A DNA stretch of 64,000 nucleotides, taken from NCBI GenBank assembly GCA_964348695.1, contig CAYGDI010000004.1, positions 1 through 64,000 on the forward strand, in the 5' to 3' direction. Below are positions 1 to 9,044 of the stretch, one piece after another. Position 1 is the stretch's first letter. Each line of letters begins with the position of its first letter. Under the pieces are notes generated by a model that was not told the DNA's origin, searched no databases, and saw only the letters and a program-made list of their open reading frames with translations. Source of the stretch: JACPYF01 sp964348695 (lineage in GTDB: Bacteria > Patescibacteriota > Saccharimonadia > Saccharimonadales > Saccharimonadaceae). The position numbers and the translations under genes were made by a program.

Positions 1-55
1 GAGCGGGACGCTGTTAACGTTTAGGTCGCTGGTTCGAATCCAGTCCCCGGAGCCA
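1..55 (+). tRNA. tRNA-Asn(GTT), 3' part
   Basis: The window opens inside a tRNA. The seven-base anticodon loop reads CTGTTAA, giving anticodon GTT (Asn). It is flanked by a 5-bp stem with two G-T pairs, a 5-base variable loop, a T-arm with loop TTCGAAT, an acceptor strand CCCCGGA, and encoded GCCA ending at 55. The 5' half lies outside the window. The tRNA 3' end forms the left edge of the mobile element that follows and overlaps the recombinase gene on the other strand. Confidence 0.9.
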
Positions 56-1555
56 AGTTGAATTTTCAGAGAATGCTAAGAGCCTGTCAAAGGGCGGTAA
101 CGGGTTAAAATATAGCTTTTTATCGTCTAATTCTAGGTTCGAAAGTACGAGATATAAAATTTTACTTTTTAGTTCAGGTTTCGAACTTTTGAATAGTTTG
201 CCTGCTCTTGAAGCAAGTTTTAACAGATAAGAGCTAGTGACTATAAAACTCTTATCATTATTGGTAAGCTGGACCATTCGTTGGTCCAGCTTTTCCATTT
301 CAGTTTTTGTTTTTGAGACAATAGTGTCATATTCATCGACAGTAATACGCCCGTCGAGCCTATCTTCATAAAGGGTAGCTAGGCGCCTCTCAAGCTTTTC
401 ATAGTCACTACGCGCCTGTTTGATTGAAGTAAGGTAAAAAGCTTGTATGTTATCGTGTTCTTCTTTGAGCGCACTTAAGACTTGGTCTGCTACTGGCTCT
501 ACCAACTGCAGGTTATCAAGGAGCTTATCGATTTGTGGCAGTAATACCGCCTCTGATGTATGTGGTTGATGACATGGACCCTTAGCCTTCGAGCACTGCA
601 TATATACATGTCCTTTTTGTGTATAGGAAGAAATGCTGCACCCGCATAGACGGCATTTAAGTAAATTATTGAATGTAAACTTATGCTTAATGTTAGTTTT
701 AGATGTATCTGTTGATCTATGCTCATTGATGCCTTGCACAAGATCGAAAAGAGTTTTTTCGATAATTGGTTCATATCGATGCTTGTAGTATCTTCCGTCA
801 TACCGCATCGTGCCATGGTAAAACGTATTTCTTAATATCTGTTCAACCTGGCTTTGTCCAATAGGACGGTTATATTTTGTATTACTCGTTAACCCTTCAT
901 CTCTCATTATCTTTGCAATGGATCGATAAGAAAGTTTCTCTAGCCTAAGTTCATATATCCGTCGTATAAGTTGCGCCCTTGTATGATCGGGTACTATATC
1001 CTTCTTTATGACTTTGCCATCATTATTTACTTCTGCGGTATTCTTATAGCCGATAGGCGCCTTACCAGGCCATTCTCCGTCGTGAAGCTTCTGTTCGATT
1101 TTGCGCTTAACATTGTCGCTGATTGCAGCTGAGTAGTAACCGCCAAAGACCATGCCCATGTCTAATCGGGTTTTATCGTGAGCTGGTGAATTCTTTTTAT
1201 ATATCAGTCCATCAGATGGAAAATGCAACTCAGCGCGACCTTCTTTGACGAGATTTTTTAAAGTCCGGACTATGTCCGACGAGCAATCTCTAGTCAACCT
1301 GTCGATCTTATCAAAAACCATTATGAATGGCTCAGGGTAAGCTATTACTTTATCTACAATTTCAACGAATTTAACACGATCTTCTTTATAAGCCGTTTCG
1401 TCGAAACTGTATAATTCGCTATCAAGGTTATGCTTCTTAGCGTATTGGTTAAGTCTTAACTCTTGAGCTGGCAAGGCTTCGCGTTGGGATGGGTCTGATA
1501 CTCTTGCAATCAAGAACGCCTTCGTGGCTTTCTGGTCGTTAGTTTGAAGGTTCAT
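14..1555 (-). CDS. Large serine recombinase (element integrase)
   Basis: Site-specific recombinase of about 513 residues that integrates and excises DNA through a serine-DNA intermediate. The resolvase catalytic domain starts at the N-terminus, with the nucleophile in the motif RVSDPSQ (Ser about 20). A recombinase domain follows, then a zinc ribbon with a C-x2-C ... C-x6-C pattern near residues 300-335, then a predicted coiled coil. I chose the ATG at 1555 rather than an upstream in-frame ATG because AAAAGGAG sits 8 bases before it. The last 13 residues (WLRGLDSNQRPKR) are encoded by the antisense of the tRNA-Asn gene and the stop lies opposite the anticodon, so the frame runs through the attachment site. 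It is the first gene of the island and points toward the tRNA. Confidence 0.93.
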   Translation of the reverse strand: MNLQTNDQKATKAFLIARVSDPSQREALPAQELRLNQYAKKHNLDSELYSFDETAYKEDRVKFVEIVDKVIAYPEPFIMVFDKIDRLTRDCSSDIVRTLKNLVKEGRAELHFPSDGLIYKKNSPAHDKTRLDMGMVFGGYYSAAISDNVKRKIEQKLHDGEWPGKAPIGYKNTAEVNNDGKVIKKDIVPDHTRAQLIRRIYELRLEKLSYRSIAKIMRDEGLTSNTKYNRPIGQSQVEQILRNTFYHGTMRYDGRYYKHRYEPIIEKTLFDLVQGINEHRSTDTSKTNIKHKFTFNNLLKCRLCGCSISSYTQKGHVYMQCSKAKGPCHQPHTSEAVLLPQIDKLLDNLQLVEPVADQVLSALKEEHDNIQAFYLTSIKQARSDYEKLERRLATLYEDRLDGRITVDEYDTIVSKTKTEMEKLDQRMVQLTNNDKSFIVTSSYLLKLASRAGKLFKSSKPELKSKILYLVLSNLELDDKKLYFNPLPPFDRLLAFSENSTWLRGLDSNQRPKR

Positions 1556-1601
1556 TATATAGCTCCTTTTATTACTATTTGATAACATCTTATAACATTT
1601 A

Positions 1602-2717
1602 CTACCACTGTTGTAAGCCTAGTTCATCAATATCGACAGGTTTCATCTCTCCGATAATTGTTGTTATAGCCATTAAGTTTTTTAGTTGTGATTTATCGGG
1701 CGGTCCTCTCAAATCTTTCAGTCTATTCCATGCGTGTCTTCCAAACTTTTCATCAATAATGTTACGAAGATACCTAGGATCTTTATCCTTCATCAGAAGG
1801 GCAAAGCCAAGAATTGATAACGCCTGGCGTGGTTTTATAGACTCTTCCTTAAGTATTTCTAGAAAAAGTTTCTCCGGCGTATCCGAGTCCAGTGGTATTT
1901 TAGGGATACTATCGAAAATGTTCTGCCAGTGTAGCAGCAGCACTTTACGGCTGATGTTTTGACTGAATAGGTTCTCAAAGCTGAGAGTATCTAACTCTAC
2001 GAAACACTTTTTCAGTTCATTTCTTATCTTTGCTTTACCATTAAGACGAATTTCAAAACGAGCTACAGAAAAGGGTGATTTTTTATCTAATTCATCTAGC
2101 AAGCTGAGCTGTATGTGATTGCCAGTTTCAATAGCTCGCTTCTCGCTGGCTTTCGCTTGCTTCAAGTCAGCAATTTTGTCATAAAGAGCAACGTCGAGCG
2201 AATTTGTATGGATATGATAAACGTACCCACCATTTCTAAAATTCGTATTTTGAACATCGTAAATCTTTTTGATGTTCGCAGAACGCACATCTTTAATAAT
2301 TGATGAGACAGAGGTGTAATCGCGAAAAATGATATTTTTACAGAAATCTATCTTGCGTACGTCCGCCGCCTTGAGCTGATGAGGAAAAATCCATATACCT
2401 AGACTTCTAAGAGAGAGCACAAGTTTATCGATGATTTTAATAAAATCCGCATCAGTTACTTCATTAAAGTTATTGCCGTAAAGTAACTTCGGTAATGACA
2501 TTTCAATTACAAGTTCGCGCATTGAAGATGATCGCTGGGTGTATGTGAGGCGCGGATGATATGTGCCTTTGCGCCGATCTCCAGCTGAGGGGTTTAAAAC
2601 AGCTTTGAAGTAACCGTGATAATCTTCTCGGACCGAATCCAACGAAGGTTGAAAGTCTACGCCCGTCCGCCTAAGAGGCTTTGGTAAAGCGATCACCAGT
2701 TTTATTGTGTCGATCAT
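1602..2717 (-). CDS. Putative replication initiation factor (Rep_trans / phage gene II-like)
   Basis: Protein of about 371 residues, if it starts at MIDTIKLVI; an earlier in-frame ATG at 2768 would overlap the upstream gene much further. The pattern RKIDFCKNI in the middle, a later ALYDKIADL, and RFEIRLNGK resemble the RxDxxxDx, YDK and RxExRLKGK blocks of plasmid or phage replication initiation factors, which nick DNA to start rolling-circle replication. I see no membrane segment. It follows a SpoVG-like gene, as in some conjugative or mobilizable elements, which supports a role in element replication after excision. The assignment rests on short motifs only, so 'hypothetical element protein' is a fair alternative. 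Confidence 0.42.
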   Translation of the reverse strand: MIDTIKLVIALPKPLRRTGVDFQPSLDSVREDYHGYFKAVLNPSAGDRRKGTYHPRLTYTQRSSSMRELVIEMSLPKLLYGNNFNEVTDADFIKIIDKLVLSLRSLGIWIFPHQLKAADVRKIDFCKNIIFRDYTSVSSIIKDVRSANIKKIYDVQNTNFRNGGYVYHIHTNSLDVALYDKIADLKQAKASEKRAIETGNHIQLSLLDELDKKSPFSVARFEIRLNGKAKIRNELKKCFVELDTLSFENLFSQNISRKVLLLHWQNIFDSIPKIPLDSDTPEKLFLEILKEESIKPRQALSILGFALLMKDKDPRYLRNIIDEKFGRHAWNRLKDLRGPPDKSQLKNLMAITTIIGEMKPVDIDELGLQQW

Positions 2718-2988
2718 TTCCTTCGTTACCTTTTTTAAATATGTCATTACATTTTTCGAATATCGCATCCTCTATCTGTCGGCTCGCAGTTCGGTTAATA
2801 GGATGGAAGTAATTGATCGGTCTCTGTCCGGTAATTTTTGTCGGATAAAGGAGTCGGTAAGAGCCATCCAATTTTGTGTAGATTGCAATCGAGCTTAAAT
2901 AAAGATCCCCGTCCACGACTATGCTGGCAAATGCGATTAGCCCATTTTGCGGTTTAACAGGGATAAGGTTAACTTCGGTTATGTTCAT
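2671..2988 (-). CDS. SpoVG family DNA-binding protein
   Basis: The 105-residue product begins MNITEVNLIPV and continues with GLIAFASIVVDGDLYLSSIAIY, close to the SpoVG core pattern (MxITDVRxxPV, AxxSIxxDxxFxVxxIxV). SpoVG proteins are small site-specific DNA- or RNA-binding regulators, and copies are common on plasmids and integrative elements. The C-terminus here is longer and charged. Its ATG overlaps the stop of the preceding small ORF by ATGA, and its 3' end overlaps the putative Rep gene by 47 bases, so the three are probably translated in a coupled way. Confidence 0.65.
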   Translation of the reverse strand: MNITEVNLIPVKPQNGLIAFASIVVDGDLYLSSIAIYTKLDGSYRLLYPTKITGQRPINYFHPINRTASRQIEDAIFEKCNDIFKKGNEGNDRHNKTGDRFTKAS

Positions 2989-3134
2989 ATTTGATTACTG
3001 TCACTTCCTTTACTTTTCCTTCCGTCCTCAAAGTCCATCTCAATCAATGCGTCTAGAAATTTAACTAGTCGAAGTTTCTCCTCTTCGCTAAGAAGGTTGC
3101 CTTCGAATGGATTAACTTTTACTCCAGATTTCAT
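2985..3134 (-). CDS. Small acidic hypothetical protein (49 aa)
   Basis: A 49-codon ORF starting MKSGVKVNPF and ending SKGSDSNQI. It is rich in Glu, Lys and Leu and probably helical (EEEKLRLVKFLDALIEM). Its TGA stop overlaps the start codon of the SpoVG-like gene (ATGA), a strong sign that it is real and translationally coupled. No clear ribosome-binding site precedes its ATG. No function is recognised; within the island it would be the first gene of a short operon ending with the Rep-like gene. Confidence 0.5.
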   Translation of the reverse strand: MKSGVKVNPFEGNLLSEEEKLRLVKFLDALIEMDFEDGRKSKGSDSNQI

Positions 3135-3144
3135 GTTCAGATCA

Positions 3145-3170
3145 TAAAAAAAGAGCCATCGGACGGTGGC
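3145..3170 (-). terminator. Possible weak intrinsic terminator
   Basis: On the minus strand GCCA/TGGC forms a 4-bp stem with an 8-base loop, followed by TCTTTTTTT. It lies between the 3196-4038 gene and the small ORF. The stem is short, so termination would be partial. Confidence 0.35.
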
Positions 3171-3195
3171 GGACGACAGAGGTAAATGACAATAG

Positions 3196-4038
3196 TTACT
3201 TGTTATTCAACAGACTTTGATTTATTCCAAACTTCGCATTCTCATAAACGATAAAATCTACTTTTATTCCGGTCTGTGCTTTGAACTTTTCGTTGATCTT
3301 CCTGCGCACGTCAAAATACCGTTTTTTCATGGCAGCTTTTTGCGCCTTCGATGCGTTAAAGTAATCTGGCTCAAGAATATCTAACATATCACCAAGCTCA
3401 TAAGTTTTTTTCTTCAACGTATCTGAGCTAGTGAAGAAAAAGTCTATTAAGCGACTCTGCAGCGTATCCGGTTCAAAAACTATATTCAATGAATTATTGA
3501 TTACTATAGAGCTCTTTGACTTTCGGATGTGCCTTATTGTTGACGGAACGATGTCCAGCCCAGACTCTTGAATGATAATTATTGCTTGTTCAAGAGTAGG
3601 CTTATTATCTAGGCTATCTAAGATCTTTTTCTGGTTCTTCTTTATATCGCTAAGCTCAACAGAGATATCCACCTGAGCATTCTGAGTGTATGTTATTCCG
3701 TTAATTTTACGCGCAACGGTCAGGTTAGAGACAACTGATAATTCTCTGGGTGTTTTCTCAATTTGATGTACTGAAGTTGCCAGATGTATATTCGGCTGTA
3801 TTTTTATAGATGAGTTCAGCAGTTCTTTGAGCTTGTCGATCGGAAAGTCCTTAAGTATTTTCTCTTGAGCAACTTTACGGATTTTGTATCTCGGACCAAC
3901 AATACTCCCGTCAAAGTCCATATCAACCGAAGACGATCCTGCAGTCGGTCTTATGAGCTCAATTAATTGCTGCGCGGAAGTTTCAAGTTCAAGTATATGT
4001 TTAGATCGAAAGTATCCGGCTTTTTTCTGGTTATTCAT
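3196..4038 (-). CDS. Hypothetical protein of the integrated element (280 aa)
   Basis: No family recognised. The product is soluble-looking, with no signal peptide or membrane segment. Its C-terminal third is rich in Lys, Arg and aromatic residues (YFDVRRKINEKFKAQTG) and could be a nucleic-acid-binding or winged-helix region; that is inference. The start is set by a TATAAA box (plus coordinates 4045-4050) exactly 6 bases before the ATG at 4038, which implies a leaderless transcript. A GTG one codon upstream lies too close to that box. It is divergent from the HTH gene at 4079, an arrangement common for element regulators and replication or maintenance genes. Confidence 0.6.
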   Translation of the reverse strand: MNNQKKAGYFRSKHILELETSAQQLIELIRPTAGSSSVDMDFDGSIVGPRYKIRKVAQEKILKDFPIDKLKELLNSSIKIQPNIHLATSVHQIEKTPRELSVVSNLTVARKINGITYTQNAQVDISVELSDIKKNQKKILDSLDNKPTLEQAIIIIQESGLDIVPSTIRHIRKSKSSIVINNSLNIVFEPDTLQSRLIDFFFTSSDTLKKKTYELGDMLDILEPDYFNASKAQKAAMKKRYFDVRRKINEKFKAQTGIKVDFIVYENAKFGINQSLLNNK

Positions 4039-4078
4039 CACATCTTTATACCTATTGATTGTGTTCTATTATATAATA

Positions 4079-4273
4079 ATGGTAGCTAATATGTCTGACG
4101 AAATACCCGAGTACTTAACCCTTATGCAAGTCAGTAAATTACTGAAGGTCCATCCGAACACGCTACGGAACTGGGACAAGAGTGGTGAGTTAAAGGCATC
4201 GAGAATTGGAGCTCGTAAGATTAGACGATACAAAAAATCCGACGTACTTGAATTCATAGAAAAAGAAAATTAG
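4079..4273 (+). CDS. MerR/excisionase-type HTH protein
   Basis: A 64-residue protein made of one helix-turn-helix domain: YLTLMQVSKLLKVHPNTLRNWDKSGELKASRIGARKIRRYKKSDVLEF. This is the typical layout of the excise/HTH_17 family (Xis-like or MerR N-terminal domain), which binds DNA and can bend it. A TATTAT box at 4067-4072 lies 6 bases before the ATG at 4079, so the mRNA may be leaderless; a second ATG at 4091 is possible. It is followed 25 bases later by the methyltransferase gene, so it may act as excisionase, as controller of the restriction system, or both. Confidence 0.8.
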   Translation: MVANMSDEIPEYLTLMQVSKLLKVHPNTLRNWDKSGELKASRIGARKIRRYKKSDVLEFIEKEN

Positions 4274-4298
4274 CATAAAAGGGAAGTGAAATAAATTT

Positions 4299-6224
4299 AT
4301 GGCATTACAAGCGAACATCTTAACGAAGCTCACAAGTCTACTAGAAAAAAACTCAAATTACTTAGTAGAGGGAGTAATTAACAAGAACTTGCTGGCTGCG
4401 GATGCGCGGAAGTATGATGCTAATCTTTTGAATACTCTCCTAAAGGATACCGATACTAAAAAGCACTTTTTTACAGACACTGATGCTGGATTAATTTTTA
4501 AAAAGGATGTCTTCTTGCAGTTCATCGTGAACAAAGAGTTCTTGCCCGACAGTTACACGAAGTACAAGATCAAGATTGGGCTAGGAGCTGAAGACGGATC
4601 ACTTTTGTCAGAAAGTGGAGATGTTGTTCTAAATTGGCCGTACAAAGATGCGATCCTTGAAGGCGGACAGGATAAAGAAGATCAAAAGCGAAGCGAAGTA
4701 TTCTTCAATGATGTATTAGCACCGGATCAAATTACACGCCTGCTCGATAATAAGGTATTCACAAACTGGAAGCGATACGACAAAGACGGCGAACATGACC
4801 TAGAAGATCTTAAAGACGATGATAATTTAATTATCAAAGGCAATAACCTCGTGGTACTTCATAGCCTCAAAAAGCGATATGCCGGTAGGGTGAAAATGAT
4901 CTATATAGATCCGCCTTACAACACTGGAAATGATAGTTTCGGCTATAACGACCGTTTTAATCATGCGTCTTGGCTAACTTTTATGCGAAACAGACTCACT
5001 GTAGCAAAAACGCTTCTCGCTAATGATAGTGTACTGGCGATACAAATTGACGATGATGAGCATGCGTACCTCAAAGTTTTAGCAGACGAAATCTTCGGAA
5101 GAGATAATTTCGTAAAATCGATTGCACTTAAGATGTCTACAGCCTCCGGTGTTAAAACTGCACACCGTGATCGCACTATTTTGAAAGAGAAAGAGCACAT
5201 TCTCATATATAAGCGAGGAATATTAAAGGTCACACCAGAATACATTAAAGCTGATGAGTGGGATAGCGAATTTCAATTTGTACTCGAAGGAAAAGAATCT
5301 GGTAAGTATAAAGTTATTAAACTAAATGAATACTTAAAGCAAAATAATATTGACACTGATACCAGCAGCGACGAATTTAAAGAGTTCGTAATAAAAAATG
5401 CCGATATCATTTGGCGACGGGCATTCATTAGGGGTTCATGGAAGGAAAAATCACTCGCGAATCCTGGTGAGGTAATTGTTAATAAAGGTGAAAACGGGAC
5501 CGCATACTATTATGGTGGTCGGCAAATGTATTTTTATAAAGAGAAGTTTCACGAATTTTATGATGAGAATACAAAAAAGTTTGGTCCAAGCAGTTTACTT
5601 GGCGATCTCTGGGCAGATATTAATACCGGTCGTATTTTTAATGAAGGTGGAGTAGAGCTTAGAAACGGTAAAAAGGCTGAGCAGATACTGGCAAGGCTCT
5701 TAAGAATGTTCACAAACCCTGGAGATCTAGTGATGGATTACCATTTAGGTTCAGGAACTACCGCAGCCGTTGCTCATAAGATGGGTCGGCGATACATTGG
5801 AATTGAACAACTCTACTATGGCGATAACGATCCTACGAATCGATTACAGAATGTCATTAACGGTGATCAGTCAGGCATTAGCAAAGGCGTAAACTGGCAA
5901 GGAGGTGGCAACTTTGTTTATGCGAACATAATGAACAATTCAAACAAGTTCCGAAAGCGAATTGAATCGGCAAAAACTGATGCTGATTATCTTCAGTTAC
6001 TTAAAGAAGCGACTTCATCTTCATTCCTGAGTTACCGTGTTGATCCTAAGAAACTTAACGAAGAAGAATTCCGGAAACTAAGTTCCGCTGAAAAGCGCCG
6101 GCTTTTGCTTGAGCTGATCGACAACAATACACTCTACGTTAATTATGATGATATCAATGATCCAATCTTCAAGGTGAGTGAAAAAGATAAAGAGTTTAAC
6201 AAGAAGCTATACGAGAAGAATTAA
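4299..6224 (+). CDS. mod: Type III restriction-modification system, Mod DNA methyltransferase
   Basis: Adenine-N6 (beta-class) methyltransferase of 641 residues. The catalytic motif IV is DPPYNTG near residue 204, and the SAM-binding motif I, DYHLGSGTTAA, comes later near residue 478. This order is normal for type III Mod proteins, as is the central variable target-recognition region. Mod confers sequence specificity, methylates one strand of the site to protect the host and forms the complex with Res. A HTH gene ends 25 bases upstream and res starts 18 bases downstream, so the three form an operon. I see no simple-sequence repeat that would make it phase-variable. Confidence 0.93.
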   Translation: MALQANILTKLTSLLEKNSNYLVEGVINKNLLAADARKYDANLLNTLLKDTDTKKHFFTDTDAGLIFKKDVFLQFIVNKEFLPDSYTKYKIKIGLGAEDGSLLSESGDVVLNWPYKDAILEGGQDKEDQKRSEVFFNDVLAPDQITRLLDNKVFTNWKRYDKDGEHDLEDLKDDDNLIIKGNNLVVLHSLKKRYAGRVKMIYIDPPYNTGNDSFGYNDRFNHASWLTFMRNRLTVAKTLLANDSVLAIQIDDDEHAYLKVLADEIFGRDNFVKSIALKMSTASGVKTAHRDRTILKEKEHILIYKRGILKVTPEYIKADEWDSEFQFVLEGKESGKYKVIKLNEYLKQNNIDTDTSSDEFKEFVIKNADIIWRRAFIRGSWKEKSLANPGEVIVNKGENGTAYYYGGRQMYFYKEKFHEFYDENTKKFGPSSLLGDLWADINTGRIFNEGGVELRNGKKAEQILARLLRMFTNPGDLVMDYHLGSGTTAAVAHKMGRRYIGIEQLYYGDNDPTNRLQNVINGDQSGISKGVNWQGGGNFVYANIMNNSNKFRKRIESAKTDADYLQLLKEATSSSFLSYRVDPKKLNEEEFRKLSSAEKRRLLLELIDNNTLYVNYDDINDPIFKVSEKDKEFNKKLYEKN

Positions 6225-6242
6225 CGAGGGCTTGCGATCACT

Positions 6243-8891
6243 ATGAACAATAATCCTCAAGACAAAATGCTAAAAAGTGACGAGTACGATATTCTGAGCC
6301 GATTTCAAGGTGGTTTTACTTCTGTTCCTGACCATATATCCCTAAACCTCCGGTACGAACTGCGACCGTATCAAACAGAGGCAATCGGACGATACCTATA
6401 CTACTACGATAGCGATAAGAATCGTGACCGAACTCGTGGTATGCAGCTGCTATTTAACATGGCAACAGGATCAGGTAAAACGATGATTATGGCAGCGTTA
6501 CTACTTGACCTATACAAGCGTGGGCAGAACAAGATTGTTTTCTTTGTTAATACTACTAATATCATCGAGAAGACACGTGAGAACTTTCTTGATTCCTCTT
6601 CTAGCAAATACCTATTCGCTGAAAAGATCATCATAGATGGTGAAGTTGTAAACGTTCGTGAAGTTACTGACTTCTCTGATGCTCGAGAAGATGCGATCAA
6701 TATCGTGTTCACTACTATCCAGGGGCTTCACTCTACGCTCAAGGCGCCTAAAGAAAATGCCCTTACTTACGATGACCTTATTGAACATGATCTTGTCCTG
6801 CTAAGTGATGAAGCGCATCACCTAAACGGCGACACGAAGAAACTTGATGCTGAAGAGAAAAAGGATAACACGTCATGGGAAAGTACGATAAATACTGTCA
6901 TGAGTGGTAATCCGATGAATCATTTATTCGAGTTCACCGCAACCATTGATCTTGATGATAAAGAGATCTTTTACAAGTACAAGAACCGCATCATTTATCG
7001 CTACGATCTCCGGGCTTTCCGCGAAGACGGCTACAGCAAAGATGTTTGGATCTATGACGTTGCAGCGGATCTCATGGATCGTGCGATCCAAGCAATGATT
7101 ATCTCGCAGTATCGTAAAAAGATAGCACTTGCTGCTGGTGTCTGGCTCAAACCGGTCATACTCTTCAAGTCGTACCGAATAGCTGATGCTAACGACTTCT
7201 ATGATGAATTTGTTTTGAAGGTAAAATCTATGTCTCATCATGATATTGATAAACAACGCAAGATTGCAACGGGTATCCTTGAGAATGCCTTTCTATACTT
7301 TGATCAAGAAGGCATCAGTGTATCCGACTTAGCAGATGAACTCCGCTTCGATTTTGCAGAAGAGAGACTCATATCAGTCACGAAAAAAGCAATTTCTCCA
7401 GAAGATCAGCAACGACTTAACTCGCTTGAAAATCGTGATAACGAGATAAGGGCAGTGTTTGCTGTAGATGTATTGGATGAAGGCTGGGACGTGCTTAACC
7501 TCTTCGATATCGTTCGTTTGTACGACACACGTGACAGTAAAAATGGACGACCCGGCAAGACAACGATGCGAGAAGCGCAGTTGATCGGACGTGGAGCCCG
7601 GTATTATCCTTTTGTAATAGATGGAGTCGAAGAGAAACGATTCATTCGTAAGTTTGATGAGAACGAGCTTGAACCACTCCGTGTTATAGAGCAACTGCAC
7701 TATCATTCAGCAAGTAATCCAAAATATATCCAGGAGATTCGCCAGACCCTTCGTGAGACGGGAATTATGCCGGATATCAATACTGTTAAGCGTGAACTAA
7801 ACCTGAAAGAATCATTCAAAGAAACTCATACATACAAGACTGGTGTTGTCTGGAAGAACGAGCAGATTGAAGCTACGGCTATTCCTGAACAGACAGTATT
7901 TATCGGAGGTGAAGGATATAAGCTGCAAGATATCTACGAGATCTCTGTACCTGTTGGCATCTCACACGACCGACAGATATTTGTAGATAATAGTGATCTT
8001 GAGGCACAGACAAGGAGCGAAGAACATACCTTCAATGTTACATTCTCAAGATTTCCGAAGAACTTGGTGCGTTATGCGGTGGATCGCAATAAGAAGCTCC
8101 GATATGACATTGTTTCAGAGAAGATTAGCGGTCTAGTAAGTCTTGAGGGGTTTCTGACAGGAGACAAGCAGCTAGGGGGTGTTAAGGTCGCTGTAACAGC
8201 CGGAGTTGATCGATACGAAAAGCTAAGCACTGACGAGCGTTTATATATCGTAGAGAAGCTACTCACATTAGTTGCGAATGATATTGCACTGAATGAAAAG
8301 AGCTTCGAAGGCACAAAAGAATTTAAGCCCTACCCGATTAACGAAGTGTTTGATGAACGTATCCTTCGAAATTATACGATTACAAACAATGATGCGGAGT
8401 TTGGCATCTCACAGTCTCATCCTGGAAGTTTCGATCAAAGAGGTAGCCAGTACTATCTTGATCTCACTAAAGAAGACTGGCACGCTTATGATGATAACTT
8501 CGGTACGTCCGAAGAAAAAAGACTTGTTGTTTTAATGAAAAACCTCGTCGATGATCTGAGAGAAAAATGGGATGATATATATCTAGTAAGGAATGAAGGC
8601 GCATTTAAAATTTATGAATTCGGCAAACCAGGACGTGCGTTTGAGCCAGATTATGTTTTGTTCGCGAATGATAAAAGAGATGCATCGGTAAGTTGGCAGA
8701 TATTCATAGAGCCAAAAGGCGGTCATCTGCTAGAGCATGATAAATGGAAGCAAGACTTTTTGTTTAAGATTTCTAATGAAGCTCAGGTTGTCGGTGAAGA
8801 TGATACCGTCCGGATTACCGGACTGCCATTCTTCAATAGCGACTTAGAGTCCCAGGCTCATACGATCGACGCTGCATTGCGCTCCTTGTAG
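6243..8891 (+). CDS. res: Type III restriction-modification system, Res helicase-endonuclease
   Basis: Restriction subunit of 882 residues. The N-terminal superfamily 2 helicase core has Walker A ATGSGKT (about residue 74), the DEAH box LLSDEAHHLN (about 188), motif III FTATIDL and motif VI EAQLIGRGAR. The C-terminus carries a PD-(D/E)xK nuclease signature, EPDYVLF ... FIEPKGG near residues 801-825. All key motifs are intact, so the enzyme looks functional. With Mod it cleaves unmodified invading DNA after ATP-driven diffusion along DNA. It is the last gene of the rightward operon; the next genes converge on it from the other strand. Confidence 0.93.
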   Translation: MNNNPQDKMLKSDEYDILSRFQGGFTSVPDHISLNLRYELRPYQTEAIGRYLYYYDSDKNRDRTRGMQLLFNMATGSGKTMIMAALLLDLYKRGQNKIVFFVNTTNIIEKTRENFLDSSSSKYLFAEKIIIDGEVVNVREVTDFSDAREDAINIVFTTIQGLHSTLKAPKENALTYDDLIEHDLVLLSDEAHHLNGDTKKLDAEEKKDNTSWESTINTVMSGNPMNHLFEFTATIDLDDKEIFYKYKNRIIYRYDLRAFREDGYSKDVWIYDVAADLMDRAIQAMIISQYRKKIALAAGVWLKPVILFKSYRIADANDFYDEFVLKVKSMSHHDIDKQRKIATGILENAFLYFDQEGISVSDLADELRFDFAEERLISVTKKAISPEDQQRLNSLENRDNEIRAVFAVDVLDEGWDVLNLFDIVRLYDTRDSKNGRPGKTTMREAQLIGRGARYYPFVIDGVEEKRFIRKFDENELEPLRVIEQLHYHSASNPKYIQEIRQTLRETGIMPDINTVKRELNLKESFKETHTYKTGVVWKNEQIEATAIPEQTVFIGGEGYKLQDIYEISVPVGISHDRQIFVDNSDLEAQTRSEEHTFNVTFSRFPKNLVRYAVDRNKKLRYDIVSEKISGLVSLEGFLTGDKQLGGVKVAVTAGVDRYEKLSTDERLYIVEKLLTLVANDIALNEKSFEGTKEFKPYPINEVFDERILRNYTITNNDAEFGISQSHPGSFDQRGSQYYLDLTKEDWHAYDDNFGTSEEKRLVVLMKNLVDDLREKWDDIYLVRNEGAFKIYEFGKPGRAFEPDYVLFANDKRDASVSWQIFIEPKGGHLLEHDKWKQDFLFKISNEAQVVGEDDTVRITGLPFFNSDLESQAHTIDAALRSL

Positions 8892-9044
8892 CCATATAGC
8901 TTCCAGATATACGATCAGAAAAAAGCGTTGGAAAATCTACCCCCAAAAATTCGGGATTTATACGGCGGAGTCCGGTTAACAGAGGTTAAAGGCGACCTAC
9001 CCCCCGTACTTTTACTTCTTAATACTCAGTTTTTTGCGGTTAGG
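8892..9044. other. Intergenic region between convergent genes
   Basis: This 153-base stretch separates res from the leftward two-gene unit. It is C-rich in places, with CTACCCCC occurring twice (near 8939 and near 8999). I see no convincing terminator hairpin with a T-run and no additional ORF. Confidence 0.4.

Noticed and set aside
4299..8891. Type I or BREX-type system
   Set aside because: There is no specificity subunit or phosphatase; the Mod motif order and the Res helicase-nuclease layout are those of type III.
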